DNA of 21,809 nt from contig DATJXG010000128.1 in the NCBI GenBank assembly GCA_035500455.1, forward strand, positions 1 to 21,809. Direction: 5' to 3'. Shown one piece after another: positions 13,814-20,569 of the stretch (the stretch's first letter is position 1; every line of letters starts with the position of its first letter). Source of the DNA: DATJXG01 sp035500455. Its GTDB lineage: Bacteria > Acidobacteriota > Terriglobia > Terriglobales > Acidobacteriaceae. Position numbers and translations under genes: made by a program. The notes under the pieces are model-generated. The model did no database searches. It worked only from the letters and a program-made list of their open reading frames with translations, and had not been told where the DNA came from.

Positions 13814-14623
13814 ATGTTCTCCGGCGGACAGAATCTTCGTGCCTTACGCGAACAGCTCGGCCTTACCATGCGGGACGTGGAAAGTGCCAGCGCCCGCATC
13901 GCCGAAAAACATGGCAACGATGAATTTGCCATTCCGCCCAGCCGGCTTTCCGATGTTGAAACCAAGGGCGTCATCCCCAGTATCTATCGTCTCTATTCCC
14001 TCGCCGTCGTTTACCGCCGCGACGTGCGCGAATTGCTCTCGTGGTATGGCATTGATTTGAATCACACTGCTGCTGACCTGGACTTGTGTTTGCCCCCAAA
14101 GTCCCACGTCTCCGAGGCGCTGGCTGGGATTTCGTCGGTGCAGGTGCCGGTGCGCATCGATCCCAGCTTCGACACCCGGCGCACTTCCAACTTCGGCCGC
14201 CTGGTCGAGCAGTGGGGCCTGGTTCCGCTTGCTTACCTGACGCAATTTGCGGATTGCCAATATACCTACGGCTATATCGGCAGTGAAGACCTCACCATGT
14301 ATCCGATTCTTCCGCCGGGGAGCTTTGTGCAAATTGACGAATCCCGGAATCGGGTCATGGAAGGGGGTTGGCGTTCGGAGTATGAGCGGCCGATCTATTT
14401 CGTCGAAACCCGCACCGGCTTTACCTGCTGCTGGTGCACCCAGGTGCGGGAGGAACTCATTCTACAGCCGCATCCCCTGTCGCCGGTGCCCGCCCGCATT
14501 CTGCGTTATCCGCAGGAAGCCGAGGTCATTGGCCAAGTTGTGGGGGCGGCTATGAAGCTTGGCGAGTGGCGCCCGGTTGGCGGGCCTTTGCCAAACTCCA
14601 AAGAGCGTGCAGCACTGAACTGA
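13814..14623 (+). CDS. XRE-family regulator with S24/LexA-like C-terminal half
   Basis: A 269-residue cytoplasmic DNA-binding protein. The N-terminal 75 residues form a helix-turn-helix of the XRE type (NLRALREQLGLTMRDVE ... SRLSDVETKGVIPSIYRLYSLAVVY), with an insertion between the helices (SARIAEKHGNDEFAIPP). Residues about 155-250 resemble the S24 fold of LexA and CI repressors: DLTMYPILPPGSFVQID matches the S-M-x-P ... G-x-x-V pattern and EVIGQVVGAAMKL the final strand. The catalytic Ser is replaced by T161, so self-cleavage is unlikely and the domain may act as a sensor or oligomerisation module. Its last 74 bases overlap the convergent 138-aa gene. Candidate binding sites (GTTACG boxes) lie upstream of itself and of the neighbours. 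Confidence 0.85.
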   Translation: MFSGGQNLRALREQLGLTMRDVESASARIAEKHGNDEFAIPPSRLSDVETKGVIPSIYRLYSLAVVYRRDVRELLSWYGIDLNHTAADLDLCLPPKSHVSEALAGISSVQVPVRIDPSFDTRRTSNFGRLVEQWGLVPLAYLTQFADCQYTYGYIGSEDLTMYPILPPGSFVQIDESRNRVMEGGWRSEYERPIYFVETRTGFTCCWCTQVREELILQPHPLSPVPARILRYPQEAEVIGQVVGAAMKLGEWRPVGGPLPNSKERAALN

Positions 14624-14966
14624 AGTGCCGCTGCGGCCCTGCCCCCAAATCCGGGGGAAGCAGGGAAAGTCCTGATAAATGTTCGAGATACATAGTCGGC
14701 GGCATTCCGGCATGCTGACTGCACCACTCCAGGTCTTCCAACAGACTCTGCACCGGGGTTGCCAGGATTTTGGAAATTAGACTGCGATGTTCCGACATCA
14801 GAGCCTTGGCCGCCGCCGCCTCACCATGAATTCGCGCTAAACCCCAGTGAGCATAGCCTCCGGTCGCATCCCGCAGGCCGGAAAGATATTCTAGCCGCTG
14901 CAGCCTGCCTCCCAAAGCCTTCAAAGTAGTTTCCCGCAAGTCCTCTAAAGCCGAGTTGAGTGTCAT
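14550..14966 (-). CDS. Unknown protein, 138 aa, convergent with the XRE gene
   Basis: I do not know a named family. The frame is fully open and reads like a soluble, mostly helical protein: LEDLRETTLKALGGRLQRL, WGLARIHGEAAAAKALMSEHRSLISKIL, then LLEDLEWCS and a C-terminal helix FSSVLHALWSLAKA. The whole gene is needed to explain 14624-14966, where no + strand gene fits. Its 3' end overlaps the XRE gene by 74 bases tail to tail, so the two transcripts are antisense over that stretch. The start ATG (complement of 14964-14966) faces a promoter region with three evenly spaced TTACGC boxes shared with the secreted-peptide gene. No signal peptide or membrane segment is seen. Confidence 0.72.
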   Translation of the reverse strand: MTLNSALEDLRETTLKALGGRLQRLEYLSGLRDATGGYAHWGLARIHGEAAAAKALMSEHRSLISKILATPVQSLLEDLEWCSQHAGMPPTMYLEHLSGLSLLPPDLGAGPQRHFSSVLHALWSLAKARQPGATRQAS

Positions 14967-14971
14967 AAATC

Positions 14972-15024
14972 GTTACGCTTCCGGGAAGTCATAGGTTACG
15001 CAAGTAATCTGGTAACCCTTACGC
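14972..15024. promoter_or_regulatory. Three TTACGC boxes at exact 23-nt spacing with an inverted repeat
   Basis: TTACGC occurs at 14973-14978, 14996-15001 and 15019-15024, each exactly 23 bases apart. The first two are GTTACGC. The middle box is the left arm of an inverted repeat, GGTTAC (14994-14999) with GTAACC (15012-15017), 12 bases between. The array fills the divergent promoter between the 138-aa gene and the secreted peptide, so one regulator could control both. The nearby XRE protein is the obvious candidate. Confidence 0.6.
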
Positions 15025-15074
15025 AGACAGCACATTATCACGCCTATTCCAGTTTGGAAAGGACATAAAACACC

Positions 15075-15212
15075 GTGAAAAAGACACTGCGTTGGGTTGC
15101 TATCTTGTTGTTCCTTGCCGGTCTAACCGCCCCTACCGTCCTGGCAGATGGCCTACCAGATCCCAGCTGCCCTAAGGGAATGTGCAAGCCCCCGGTCACA
15201 GGCTTAAGGTAA
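15075..15212 (+). CDS. Small secreted two-cysteine peptide (45 aa)
   Basis: The start is GTG at 15075, with GGAAAGGA (15056-15063) as a somewhat distant ribosome binding site. The precursor has a textbook Sec signal peptide: basic KKTLR, a hydrophobic core (WVAILLFLAGL), and a V-L-A cleavage site at 22-24. The predicted mature peptide is 21 residues, starts DGLPDPS and contains the loop CPKGMC (C32 and C37), followed by KPP. The two Cys could form a small disulfide ring. No lipobox is present. The function is unknown. Short exported peptides next to an XRE regulator and a 7TM protein invite the idea of a signal, but a structural or antimicrobial role is equally open. Confidence 0.75.
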   Translation: MKKTLRWVAILLFLAGLTAPTVLADGLPDPSCPKGMCKPPVTGLR

Positions 15213-15251
15213 CCAGCACCGGTTTTCGTAAACGACGGCAGATTCTTGTGA

Positions 15252-15292
15252 GGGTCACCCCGGAAACAGTATATATTTCCGCCGGGTGGCCC
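15252..15292 (+). promoter_or_regulatory. Hairpin covering the start region of the 7TM gene
   Basis: GGGTCACCC plus CGGAAA (15252-15266) is complementary to TTTCCG plus GGGTGGCCC (15276-15281 and 15284-15292), with one mismatch and a two-base bulge, closing on CAGTATATA. The 3' arm contains the GTG at 15286 and the only Shine-Dalgarno-like GGGTGG for the next GTG (15295). No T-run follows, so it is a poor terminator but could control translation. Confidence 0.5.
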
Positions 15293-16056
15293 CTGTGTCC
15301 CTGCACGTTTTGGTATCAGATTATCTGTTGGTGGCGCCGCACCTGCTTCTGGTAGGGGTGCTCATTCTTCTGGTTCAAAAAGGCCTTCGTCGGCTGTTTC
15401 CCCTCTTCTTTGCCTATACCCTCTGGGAGTTGGGTCAGTTTACCGTTGCGCTTGTCATGCTTCTCAGTCCCGCGGTGACGGGGAAACAGTACGGAATCGC
15501 ATATTCGATCGGACTCGCCATCAGCACTATCCTCCGCTTTGGGGTCATTCACGAGATATTCGCCCACGCCTTCGGGCGCTACCACGCGGTTAGTTCCTAT
15601 GGGAAACCCGCGTTCCGCTGGATTACGGTCGGGCTTCTGGCTCTGACGTTGTCCCTCGCTCTCTATACTGGCGGGAACCACTTTGATGGCGTTATGGTGC
15701 TGGTCCATCTACTTGATCGCGCGGCCGCCATCACTCAATGTGGGCTCCTGCTGGCTTTGTTCGCGTTTGCCTCTTATCTTGGCCTTTCTCTGCGAAGCCA
15801 CGTGTTCGGGATCGCCTTGGGTCTGGGCGTATTTGCGACGGTGGAACTCGCAACTGCGGCGCTTCGCTCCCAACTCGGCTATGTGGGCAATACCACACTC
15901 AACTACATCACCATGGCCACCTACCACGTCTGCGTGGTGATCTGGCTGGTTTACCTCTGGGCTCCGGAGCGCAGCACGCAGTACGCGGTCAAGGGGATCC
16001 CGGAACACGATCTGGAAGCCTGGAACAAGGAATTGCAGCGTCTCATACAGCAATGA
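15286..16056 (+). CDS. Seven-transmembrane protein of unknown function
   Basis: A 256-residue membrane protein with seven hydrophobic segments: about 13-31, 38-60, 69-92, 111-127, 135-168, 174-195 and 205-228. It ends in a short charged cytoplasmic tail (PEHDLEAWNKELQRL). Conserved-looking motifs are FPLFFAYTLWELGQF in TM2, LRFGVIHEIFAHAFGRYHAV after TM3, and FRWITVG at TM4. I associate this pattern with a large unnamed membrane family in acidobacteria, from memory only. No kinase or other output domain is attached. The start could be GTG 15286 or GTG 15295, and both lie in or beside a hairpin. The stop overlaps the next start (ATGA at 16053-16056), so the two proteins are translationally coupled and probably work together. 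Confidence 0.85.
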   Translation: MAPVSLHVLVSDYLLVAPHLLLVGVLILLVQKGLRRLFPLFFAYTLWELGQFTVALVMLLSPAVTGKQYGIAYSIGLAISTILRFGVIHEIFAHAFGRYHAVSSYGKPAFRWITVGLLALTLSLALYTGGNHFDGVMVLVHLLDRAAAITQCGLLLALFAFASYLGLSLRSHVFGIALGLGVFATVELATAALRSQLGYVGNTTLNYITMATYHVCVVIWLVYLWAPERSTQYAVKGIPEHDLEAWNKELQRLIQQ

Positions 16057-16586
16057 TCATTACGTTCGCCCTCGTCTTTCTGGCTCTTCTGGCATTGTTA
16101 GTCCTGATTCGTCTGGCCAAAGGCCGCGCATTTCCCGCGCGGAGTGGGCAGGCTTCACTGGCTCAAGTCCATCCGGTGGACATTCAGGCCTTCCGCAACC
16201 TGACCGATCCCGCTGAGGAAGAATTCTTGCGCCAGAACTTGCCCCCGGCTGAGTTCAAAAAGGTGCAGAGAGAGCGCCTGCGTGCCGCCGTGGATTACAT
16301 CTCCTGTGCCGCCGCCAACGCTGCCATCCTGGTTCGGGTCGGTGAGTCTGCCCGGCGTAGTCCTGTTCCCGAAGTGGCCGAAGCCGGCGAGAAGCTGGTG
16401 GATAGCGCCATACGGCTGCGCATTTATGCGTTCCAGGCACTGGCCAAGCTCTACGTTGCAATCCTGTTCCCTGCCGCCCAGATCTCTCCCGCCGGCTTGG
16501 CGGAAAACTACGAGCGCATGACCCGCGTAGTCTTTCTGCTGGGGCGCCTGCGCCACTCCACCGGCCCGGCTTCCAGCGCCTCTTAG
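16053..16586 (+). CDS. Membrane-anchored helical protein coupled to the 7TM gene (177 aa)
   Basis: The start ATG at 16053 overlaps the previous stop in ATGA, which decides this start over the longer open frame that runs back into the 7TM gene. One N-terminal membrane segment (about 3-22, ITFALVFLALLALLVLIRLA) anchors a cytoplasmic or periplasmic helical domain of about 150 residues (DPAEEEFLRQNLPPAEFKKVQRERLRAAVDY and following). The domain is rich in Ala, Arg and Glu and has one Cys (C86). I do not recognise the family. By its tight coupling it is a probable partner of the 7TM protein. No terminator is visible after it. A perfect 12-bp palindrome CGAGGCGCCTCG lies at 16627-16638. Confidence 0.78.
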   Translation: MIITFALVFLALLALLVLIRLAKGRAFPARSGQASLAQVHPVDIQAFRNLTDPAEEEFLRQNLPPAEFKKVQRERLRAAVDYISCAAANAAILVRVGESARRSPVPEVAEAGEKLVDSAIRLRIYAFQALAKLYVAILFPAAQISPAGLAENYERMTRVVFLLGRLRHSTGPASSAS

Positions 16587-16727
16587 TTGTTCCTTCAGCT
16601 GTTTGTATTGATTCTTAGGGCAACCCCGAGGCGCCTCGACTCCTCCAATCCGAGAAGGTTTGGTTGCGATCCCCAAACGTTATGACAGGGCGGGTCTCGC
16701 GACCTTTTCGTGCTCGGGTGAAACTAC

Positions 16728-18353
16728 GTGACCACTATTGCGCCCCCATCTCCGCAGAAGCTCCATGTAAGCAGGCGTCCTCTCATGATCGCCGCTGCGG
16801 TGATCGCCCTGCTTGTTGTGGCCGGTGTCCTTGCGGCGCATTATTCCCAGCCTTACCTGCACAACCTCGCTGAGGACATGCTAAGCAGCCAGCTTCGCAG
16901 CGACGTCCAAATCCAGGAGTTCGATGTCAGGCTGTTTCCCACGCTGTCCATATCCGGCAAGGACATCGTGTTGCGCCATCACGGACGAACCGATGTGCCT
17001 CCGCTATTCTCCATCGCTGAGTTTTCCGCCAGCACCAGCGTGGGAAGTGTGATAGGCAGCATCATCGCCCGGCCTTGGCACATCGAGCAGGTGACGCTGA
17101 AGGGGCTTAAGATCCAGATTCCTCCGCGCGAGAAACGTCAGGGCAGCTTGTTCGGCGGCTTCAAGTCAAAACGCAACGTCCCCGTCCGCATCGATGAACT
17201 CGTTTCCGACGACGCCGAACTGGATATCATTCCCGGCGATCCTGACAAGCCGGTGCATCAATTCCTGATCCACCATCTGAAGATGACCGACATCGGCCCC
17301 GGCCATGGCGCTCCGTTCGAGGCCGAACTCACCAACGCCACACCCCCGGGGGAAATCCGTACAAAGGGCACGTTCGGCCCTTGGCAATCGGACGATCCCC
17401 GCAGCACTCCTTTGAAGGCGAACTACACCTTCGAGAAAGCCGACCTGAACGTCTTCAAGGGCATCTCCGGAATTCTTTCTTCCGAAGGGCACTTTGGCGG
17501 CGTTCTGGAAAAGATCGAAGTGGAGGGCGAGACGACCACGCCTGACTTCTCGGTTGACACCGCCGATCATCCGGTGATGTTGAAGACCGAATTCAGTGCA
17601 ACTGTGGACGGAACCAATGGTGACACTCTGCTGCATCCGGTGGTCGCGCACTTCCTTAACACCACACTGGTGTGCAACGGCGCGATTGTGAAGCCGCAGG
17701 AGAAGGACAGCAAGGGCAAAGAGATCAAGCTTGAAGTCGTCAGCCAGGGCGCGCGCATCGAGGACTTGTTGCGCCTGGTGGTGAAGTCCTCGGAACCGCT
17801 CATGACCGGAAAGGTCAATCTGAAAACCTCGTTCGATCTGCCTCCGCACCACAACGAGAAGGTGTTGGATCGCCTTGCTCTACAGGGCAAGTTCGGCGTA
17901 GCGGGAGCCGAGTTCACCAACGCCAAAGTTCAGGACAAAATCGAAGACCTCAGCCGGCGCGCCCAGGGGCATCCCGACGATCAGGACGCCGGCGATTCCG
18001 TCTCTCAACTTAAGGGCAACTTCGGCCTGCGGGATGGTGTGATTTCCCTGCAGAACTTGACCTTCAGCGTCACCGGAGCAAGCGTCAATCTCGACGGGAG
18101 CTACGGCCTGCGCAGCGAGAAGCTCGACTTCCACGGCGAACTGCACATGCAAGCCAAGCCGTCGCAGGCCGTCACCGGAATTAAATCCTGGCTGCTGAAG
18201 CCGTTTGATCCGTTCTTCCGCAAGAACGGACAGACCCAGGTTCCGATCAAGGTGACCGGAACTCGAACTCAGCCCTCGTTCGGCCTCGACTTCCACCACG
18301 ACAAGAAAGACGACAGCGGCGATGCGGCGCAGAAATCGCCGAAGCCAGAATAG
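16728..18353 (+). CDS. AsmA-like inner-membrane-anchored protein
   Basis: A 541-residue protein with one N-terminal membrane segment (about 18-41, PLMIAAAVIALLVVAGVLAA) and a long periplasmic beta-rich region. The start of the domain (DMLSSQLRSDVQIQEFDVRLFPTLSISGKDIVLRH) and the C-terminal part (LKGNFGLRDGVISLQNLTFSVTGASVNLDGSYGLRSEKLDFHGEL) are typical of the AsmA/YhdP/TamB group, which is implicated in moving phospholipid between the membranes of diderm bacteria. The last 25 residues are charged and likely disordered (DDSGDAAQKSPKPE). The start GTG at 16728 is a guess: there is no strong Shine-Dalgarno sequence, and an ATG at residue 20 is an alternative, though less good because it would cut into the anchor. 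It stands alone between unrelated genes. Confidence 0.82.
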   Translation: MTTIAPPSPQKLHVSRRPLMIAAAVIALLVVAGVLAAHYSQPYLHNLAEDMLSSQLRSDVQIQEFDVRLFPTLSISGKDIVLRHHGRTDVPPLFSIAEFSASTSVGSVIGSIIARPWHIEQVTLKGLKIQIPPREKRQGSLFGGFKSKRNVPVRIDELVSDDAELDIIPGDPDKPVHQFLIHHLKMTDIGPGHGAPFEAELTNATPPGEIRTKGTFGPWQSDDPRSTPLKANYTFEKADLNVFKGISGILSSEGHFGGVLEKIEVEGETTTPDFSVDTADHPVMLKTEFSATVDGTNGDTLLHPVVAHFLNTTLVCNGAIVKPQEKDSKGKEIKLEVVSQGARIEDLLRLVVKSSEPLMTGKVNLKTSFDLPPHHNEKVLDRLALQGKFGVAGAEFTNAKVQDKIEDLSRRAQGHPDDQDAGDSVSQLKGNFGLRDGVISLQNLTFSVTGASVNLDGSYGLRSEKLDFHGELHMQAKPSQAVTGIKSWLLKPFDPFFRKNGQTQVPIKVTGTRTQPSFGLDFHHDKKDDSGDAAQKSPKPE

Positions 18354-18512
18354 CGCAGACTGATCGCTCGATTCTTGCCGGCCTCGGGTTTCCTGGCGCC
18401 ACCCGAAGCGAACGCAAATCGGCGTACAAAACCGCATTTTTCCGCAGTTCTCCGCTCATGGTAGGCCATCCCACAAGCCATTTTTCGCTTCCCTGCGGGC
18501 AAAGCGGCGGTC

Positions 18513-18518
18513 TATAGT
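18513..18518 (+). promoter_or_regulatory. Possible -10 box for the LacI-family gene
   Basis: TATAGT matches the -10 consensus at five of six positions and lies 64 bases before the ATG. No good -35 box is visible. The 228-base gap around it (18354-18581) lacks the AAACGTTT core, so there is no sign of autoregulation through that site. Confidence 0.3.
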
Positions 18519-18581
18519 ACGGGTCTCGCAGGCTGGCGCCGCAAACCGGCCTGTGGCGGCAGCACGGCCGCGCCAAAGTCT

Positions 18582-19691
18582 ATGAATGACAGAAGTATCA
18601 CCCTCTTCGATATCGCCCGCGCCCTCGGCATCTCCACCGGCACAGTGCACCGCGCCCTTCACGATCACGCGGGAGTAAGTGCCGCCACCAAAGCCCGAGT
18701 GCTCGAGATGGCAAAGTCGATGGGATACCGCCCCAACCTCGCGGCCCGTTATTTGTCGTCCAAACGCAAGCTGCAGGTTTCGGTGAACACCCTGCGTGGG
18801 ACTACCTCGTTCTGGGATGAAGTGCGCGCCGGCATCGCGGAGGAGGCCAACGCCCTGCTGATGGAGAACGTGCATATCGACTTTCGCACCTACCCTCAGC
18901 TCGGAGAAGGCGAGGAAGAAGCTTTTGAAGAAGCGCTGAAAACCCAGGTCGACGGCATTATCCTCTTCCCCAGCCGGCCTGAAAAGCTGCGTGCCTGGAT
19001 TCGCCGCGCCGCGGCTTCCCAAACCCCGGTCGTCTGCGTTGCTACCGATGCTCCCGATAGCGGGCGCTCCGCGGTCGTCGCCATCGACACCATGGTCAGC
19101 GGGTCGCTGGCCGCCGATCTGATGGGGCGCTTTCTGCGCGGCGCCGGTAAAGTGGCGGTCACGTTGAGCGAACTAGCCATCACCGAGCACGCGGAGAAGC
19201 ATCGCGCCTTCGAGAGCACGCTGCGCTCGCTGTATCCGGCGATGAGCCTGGTTGAGGTAATTGAGGACCACGACATCGAATCCGAAGCCTACGATAAGTG
19301 CCGGAAATTGTTTGCGGCCCATCCCGATCTAGCGGGAATCTACGTGACCACCGAAGCTTCCATTCCCGTACTCAATGCGGCGCGCGACGCCGGCATGAGC
19401 AACAAAATGTCGGTGATTACCACCGACTTGTTCCCGGCGCTGGTCGAGGAGATTCGCGCCGGAACCGTCGAGGCCACCATTTATCAGCGCCCCCGCACCC
19501 AGGGGCGCATGGCTTTCCGAGTGCTGCACGAGTTTCTCACCGAGAGCGGAGGCTCCACTGATCAAGTCACTCTCTCGCCGCATCTGGTGATGCGCGGCAA
19601 TCTCGATTTCTTCCTGCAGCGGCAAGTCGAATCAGGGTCGGAACGCCAGACTCGTATCGAAGGCTCCTCCCGCGAATGGGCTAGCGCCTGA
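18582..19691 (+). CDS. LacI-family transcriptional regulator
   Basis: A 369-residue cytoplasmic regulator. The N-terminal helix-turn-helix (about 6-26, ITLFDIARALGISTGTVHRAL) is of LacI type, followed by the hinge helix PNLAARYLSSKR (51-62). L58 aligns with the leucine that in PurR wedges into the central CpG of the operator. The rest (about 64-330) is a periplasmic-binding-protein fold of the sugar-binding type, with VDGIILFPSRPEKL, TDAPDSGR and GIYVTTEASIPVL. The Ser usual in TVSRVL is His23 here. The effector is probably a sugar or sugar derivative. Its own upstream region lacks the AAACGTTT core, but two promoters elsewhere in the window have it. Confidence 0.92.
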   Translation: MNDRSITLFDIARALGISTGTVHRALHDHAGVSAATKARVLEMAKSMGYRPNLAARYLSSKRKLQVSVNTLRGTTSFWDEVRAGIAEEANALLMENVHIDFRTYPQLGEGEEEAFEEALKTQVDGIILFPSRPEKLRAWIRRAAASQTPVVCVATDAPDSGRSAVVAIDTMVSGSLAADLMGRFLRGAGKVAVTLSELAITEHAEKHRAFESTLRSLYPAMSLVEVIEDHDIESEAYDKCRKLFAAHPDLAGIYVTTEASIPVLNAARDAGMSNKMSVITTDLFPALVEEIRAGTVEATIYQRPRTQGRMAFRVLHEFLTESGGSTDQVTLSPHLVMRGNLDFFLQRQVESGSERQTRIEGSSREWASA

Positions 19692-19882
19692 GCTGAGATT
19701 CTTCGCCGAAGAGCACAACTCACATCTCCTTCGCCACGTATCGGGGGTAATCCGGCATTGGTTACGGACGAAGCAACTATCCTACTTGCAATAGCTTAGC
19801 GCCCAAACTGGAGTGTCTTCACCCGTGCCCGGTCATCTCGACGGCTCGCCCCGCCGCTGCTAGCATAGGCCTCACGTAGTAA

Positions 19883-19940
19883 GGGTTCAGGTTCGGTTGG
19901 GTTCGGGTTCGAGTCTTGGTCAGGTTGGTTCAGGTTCTTG
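19883..19940 (+). repeat. G/T-rich degenerate tandem tract (GGTTCAG/GGGTTCG units)
   Basis: Units GGGTTCA, GGTTCGG, GGGTTCG, GGTTCAG and similar follow with a mostly 6-8-nt step. It resembles the heptad tracts of the ribosomal spacers in unit length and strand bias, but no complementary second arm is present. It ends just before the start of the next gene. The remaining part of this gap (19692-19882) shows nothing I can name. Confidence 0.6.
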
Positions 19941-19953
19941 TGGGTGACCCTAA

Positions 19954-20475
19954 ATGTGTAGACTTCCCAGGTCCACGCAAATTTTCGCCGCCGCGGTGCT
20001 CTTTCTACCGGCCGGATCGCCCCTTCCCTGTTGCGCCCAGAGGACGGCTTCCGCCAGCATCACTTTGCGGGCCGTTCTGGAGCAGTCACTCACCTTGGTG
20101 GCCTCCCCGGCTGCGAATCCCGGCGAAGAGTTTCTCGCCTCCGGCCAGTCTCGAAAACTTCCGGTCACCGTCATCAGCAACTGGGTACTTGGGCCGGCGC
20201 GGGTGAATGTAGTCGTGCTGTCGGCTCCCCCCTTCACCTTCACCTCAGGCGCAGACAAGAAGAGTCAGTTGGCAAACAACGAAACAGATTACGACGGCAC
20301 GATAGTTCCCCAGCCCCCTCCTGGGTCGCGGCGGCAACAATTTGACGGCAGCCTCACCAGCTTTCTCGCTCGTTCACAACAGAGTGCGAGGGGATCGAGA
20401 ATTGACACTCGGACGCTGGATATCCCCGCTCAAAACATAGGCGGAGTCATGACCATCCGGGCGCAGGCGCTGTAG
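19954..20475 (+). CDS. Secreted protein of unknown function (173 aa)
   Basis: Residues 1 to about 28 look like a Sec signal peptide (basic MCRLPRSTQ, then IFAAAVLFLPAG and a C-C-A-Q cleavage region). The mature part begins RTASASITLRAVLEQSLTLVASP and ends GVMTIRAQAL, alternating polar and hydrophobic residues as in a small Ig-like or fimbrial-type beta sandwich. The middle is rich in Ser, Pro and Gln (PQPPPGSRRQQFDG). I do not recognise the family. No strong Shine-Dalgarno sequence precedes the ATG at 19954, and a repeat tract ends 14 bases before it. A lipoprotein reading (Cys26/Cys27) is possible but the lipobox is poor. Confidence 0.65.
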   Translation: MCRLPRSTQIFAAAVLFLPAGSPLPCCAQRTASASITLRAVLEQSLTLVASPAANPGEEFLASGQSRKLPVTVISNWVLGPARVNVVVLSAPPFTFTSGADKKSQLANNETDYDGTIVPQPPPGSRRQQFDGSLTSFLARSQQSARGSRIDTRTLDIPAQNIGGVMTIRAQAL

Positions 20476-20569
20476 CCACTCTTCCCAGGCGCTAATCCTT
20501 CTCAGGTAGCAACTTTTCCACCTTGCACTCACAGCTTCGCGTCATAGAAGATGGAATAAGTTCCTTTCC

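Noticed and set aside
15738..16052. Extended open frame upstream of the 177-aa gene
   Set aside because: It overlaps the 7TM gene in another frame, with low-complexity composition. The ATGA overlap at 16053 gives a natural start.
16627..16638. Perfect palindrome CGAGGCGCCTCG as an operator
   Set aside because: It is a single GC-rich copy with no related site near another gene; chance is plausible in GC-rich DNA.
16672..16684. CAAACGTTATG before the AsmA-like gene as a third LacI site
   Set aside because: Only one half of the core is intact (AAACGTTA) and the flanks do not match the 13-mer.
18384..18413. Stem TCGGGT/ACCCGA after the AsmA-like gene as a terminator
   Set aside because: The stem is only six pairs and no T-run follows.
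19760..19768. GGTTACGG as a further XRE box
   Set aside because: A single short match without spacing partner or symmetry, in front of no clear promoter.
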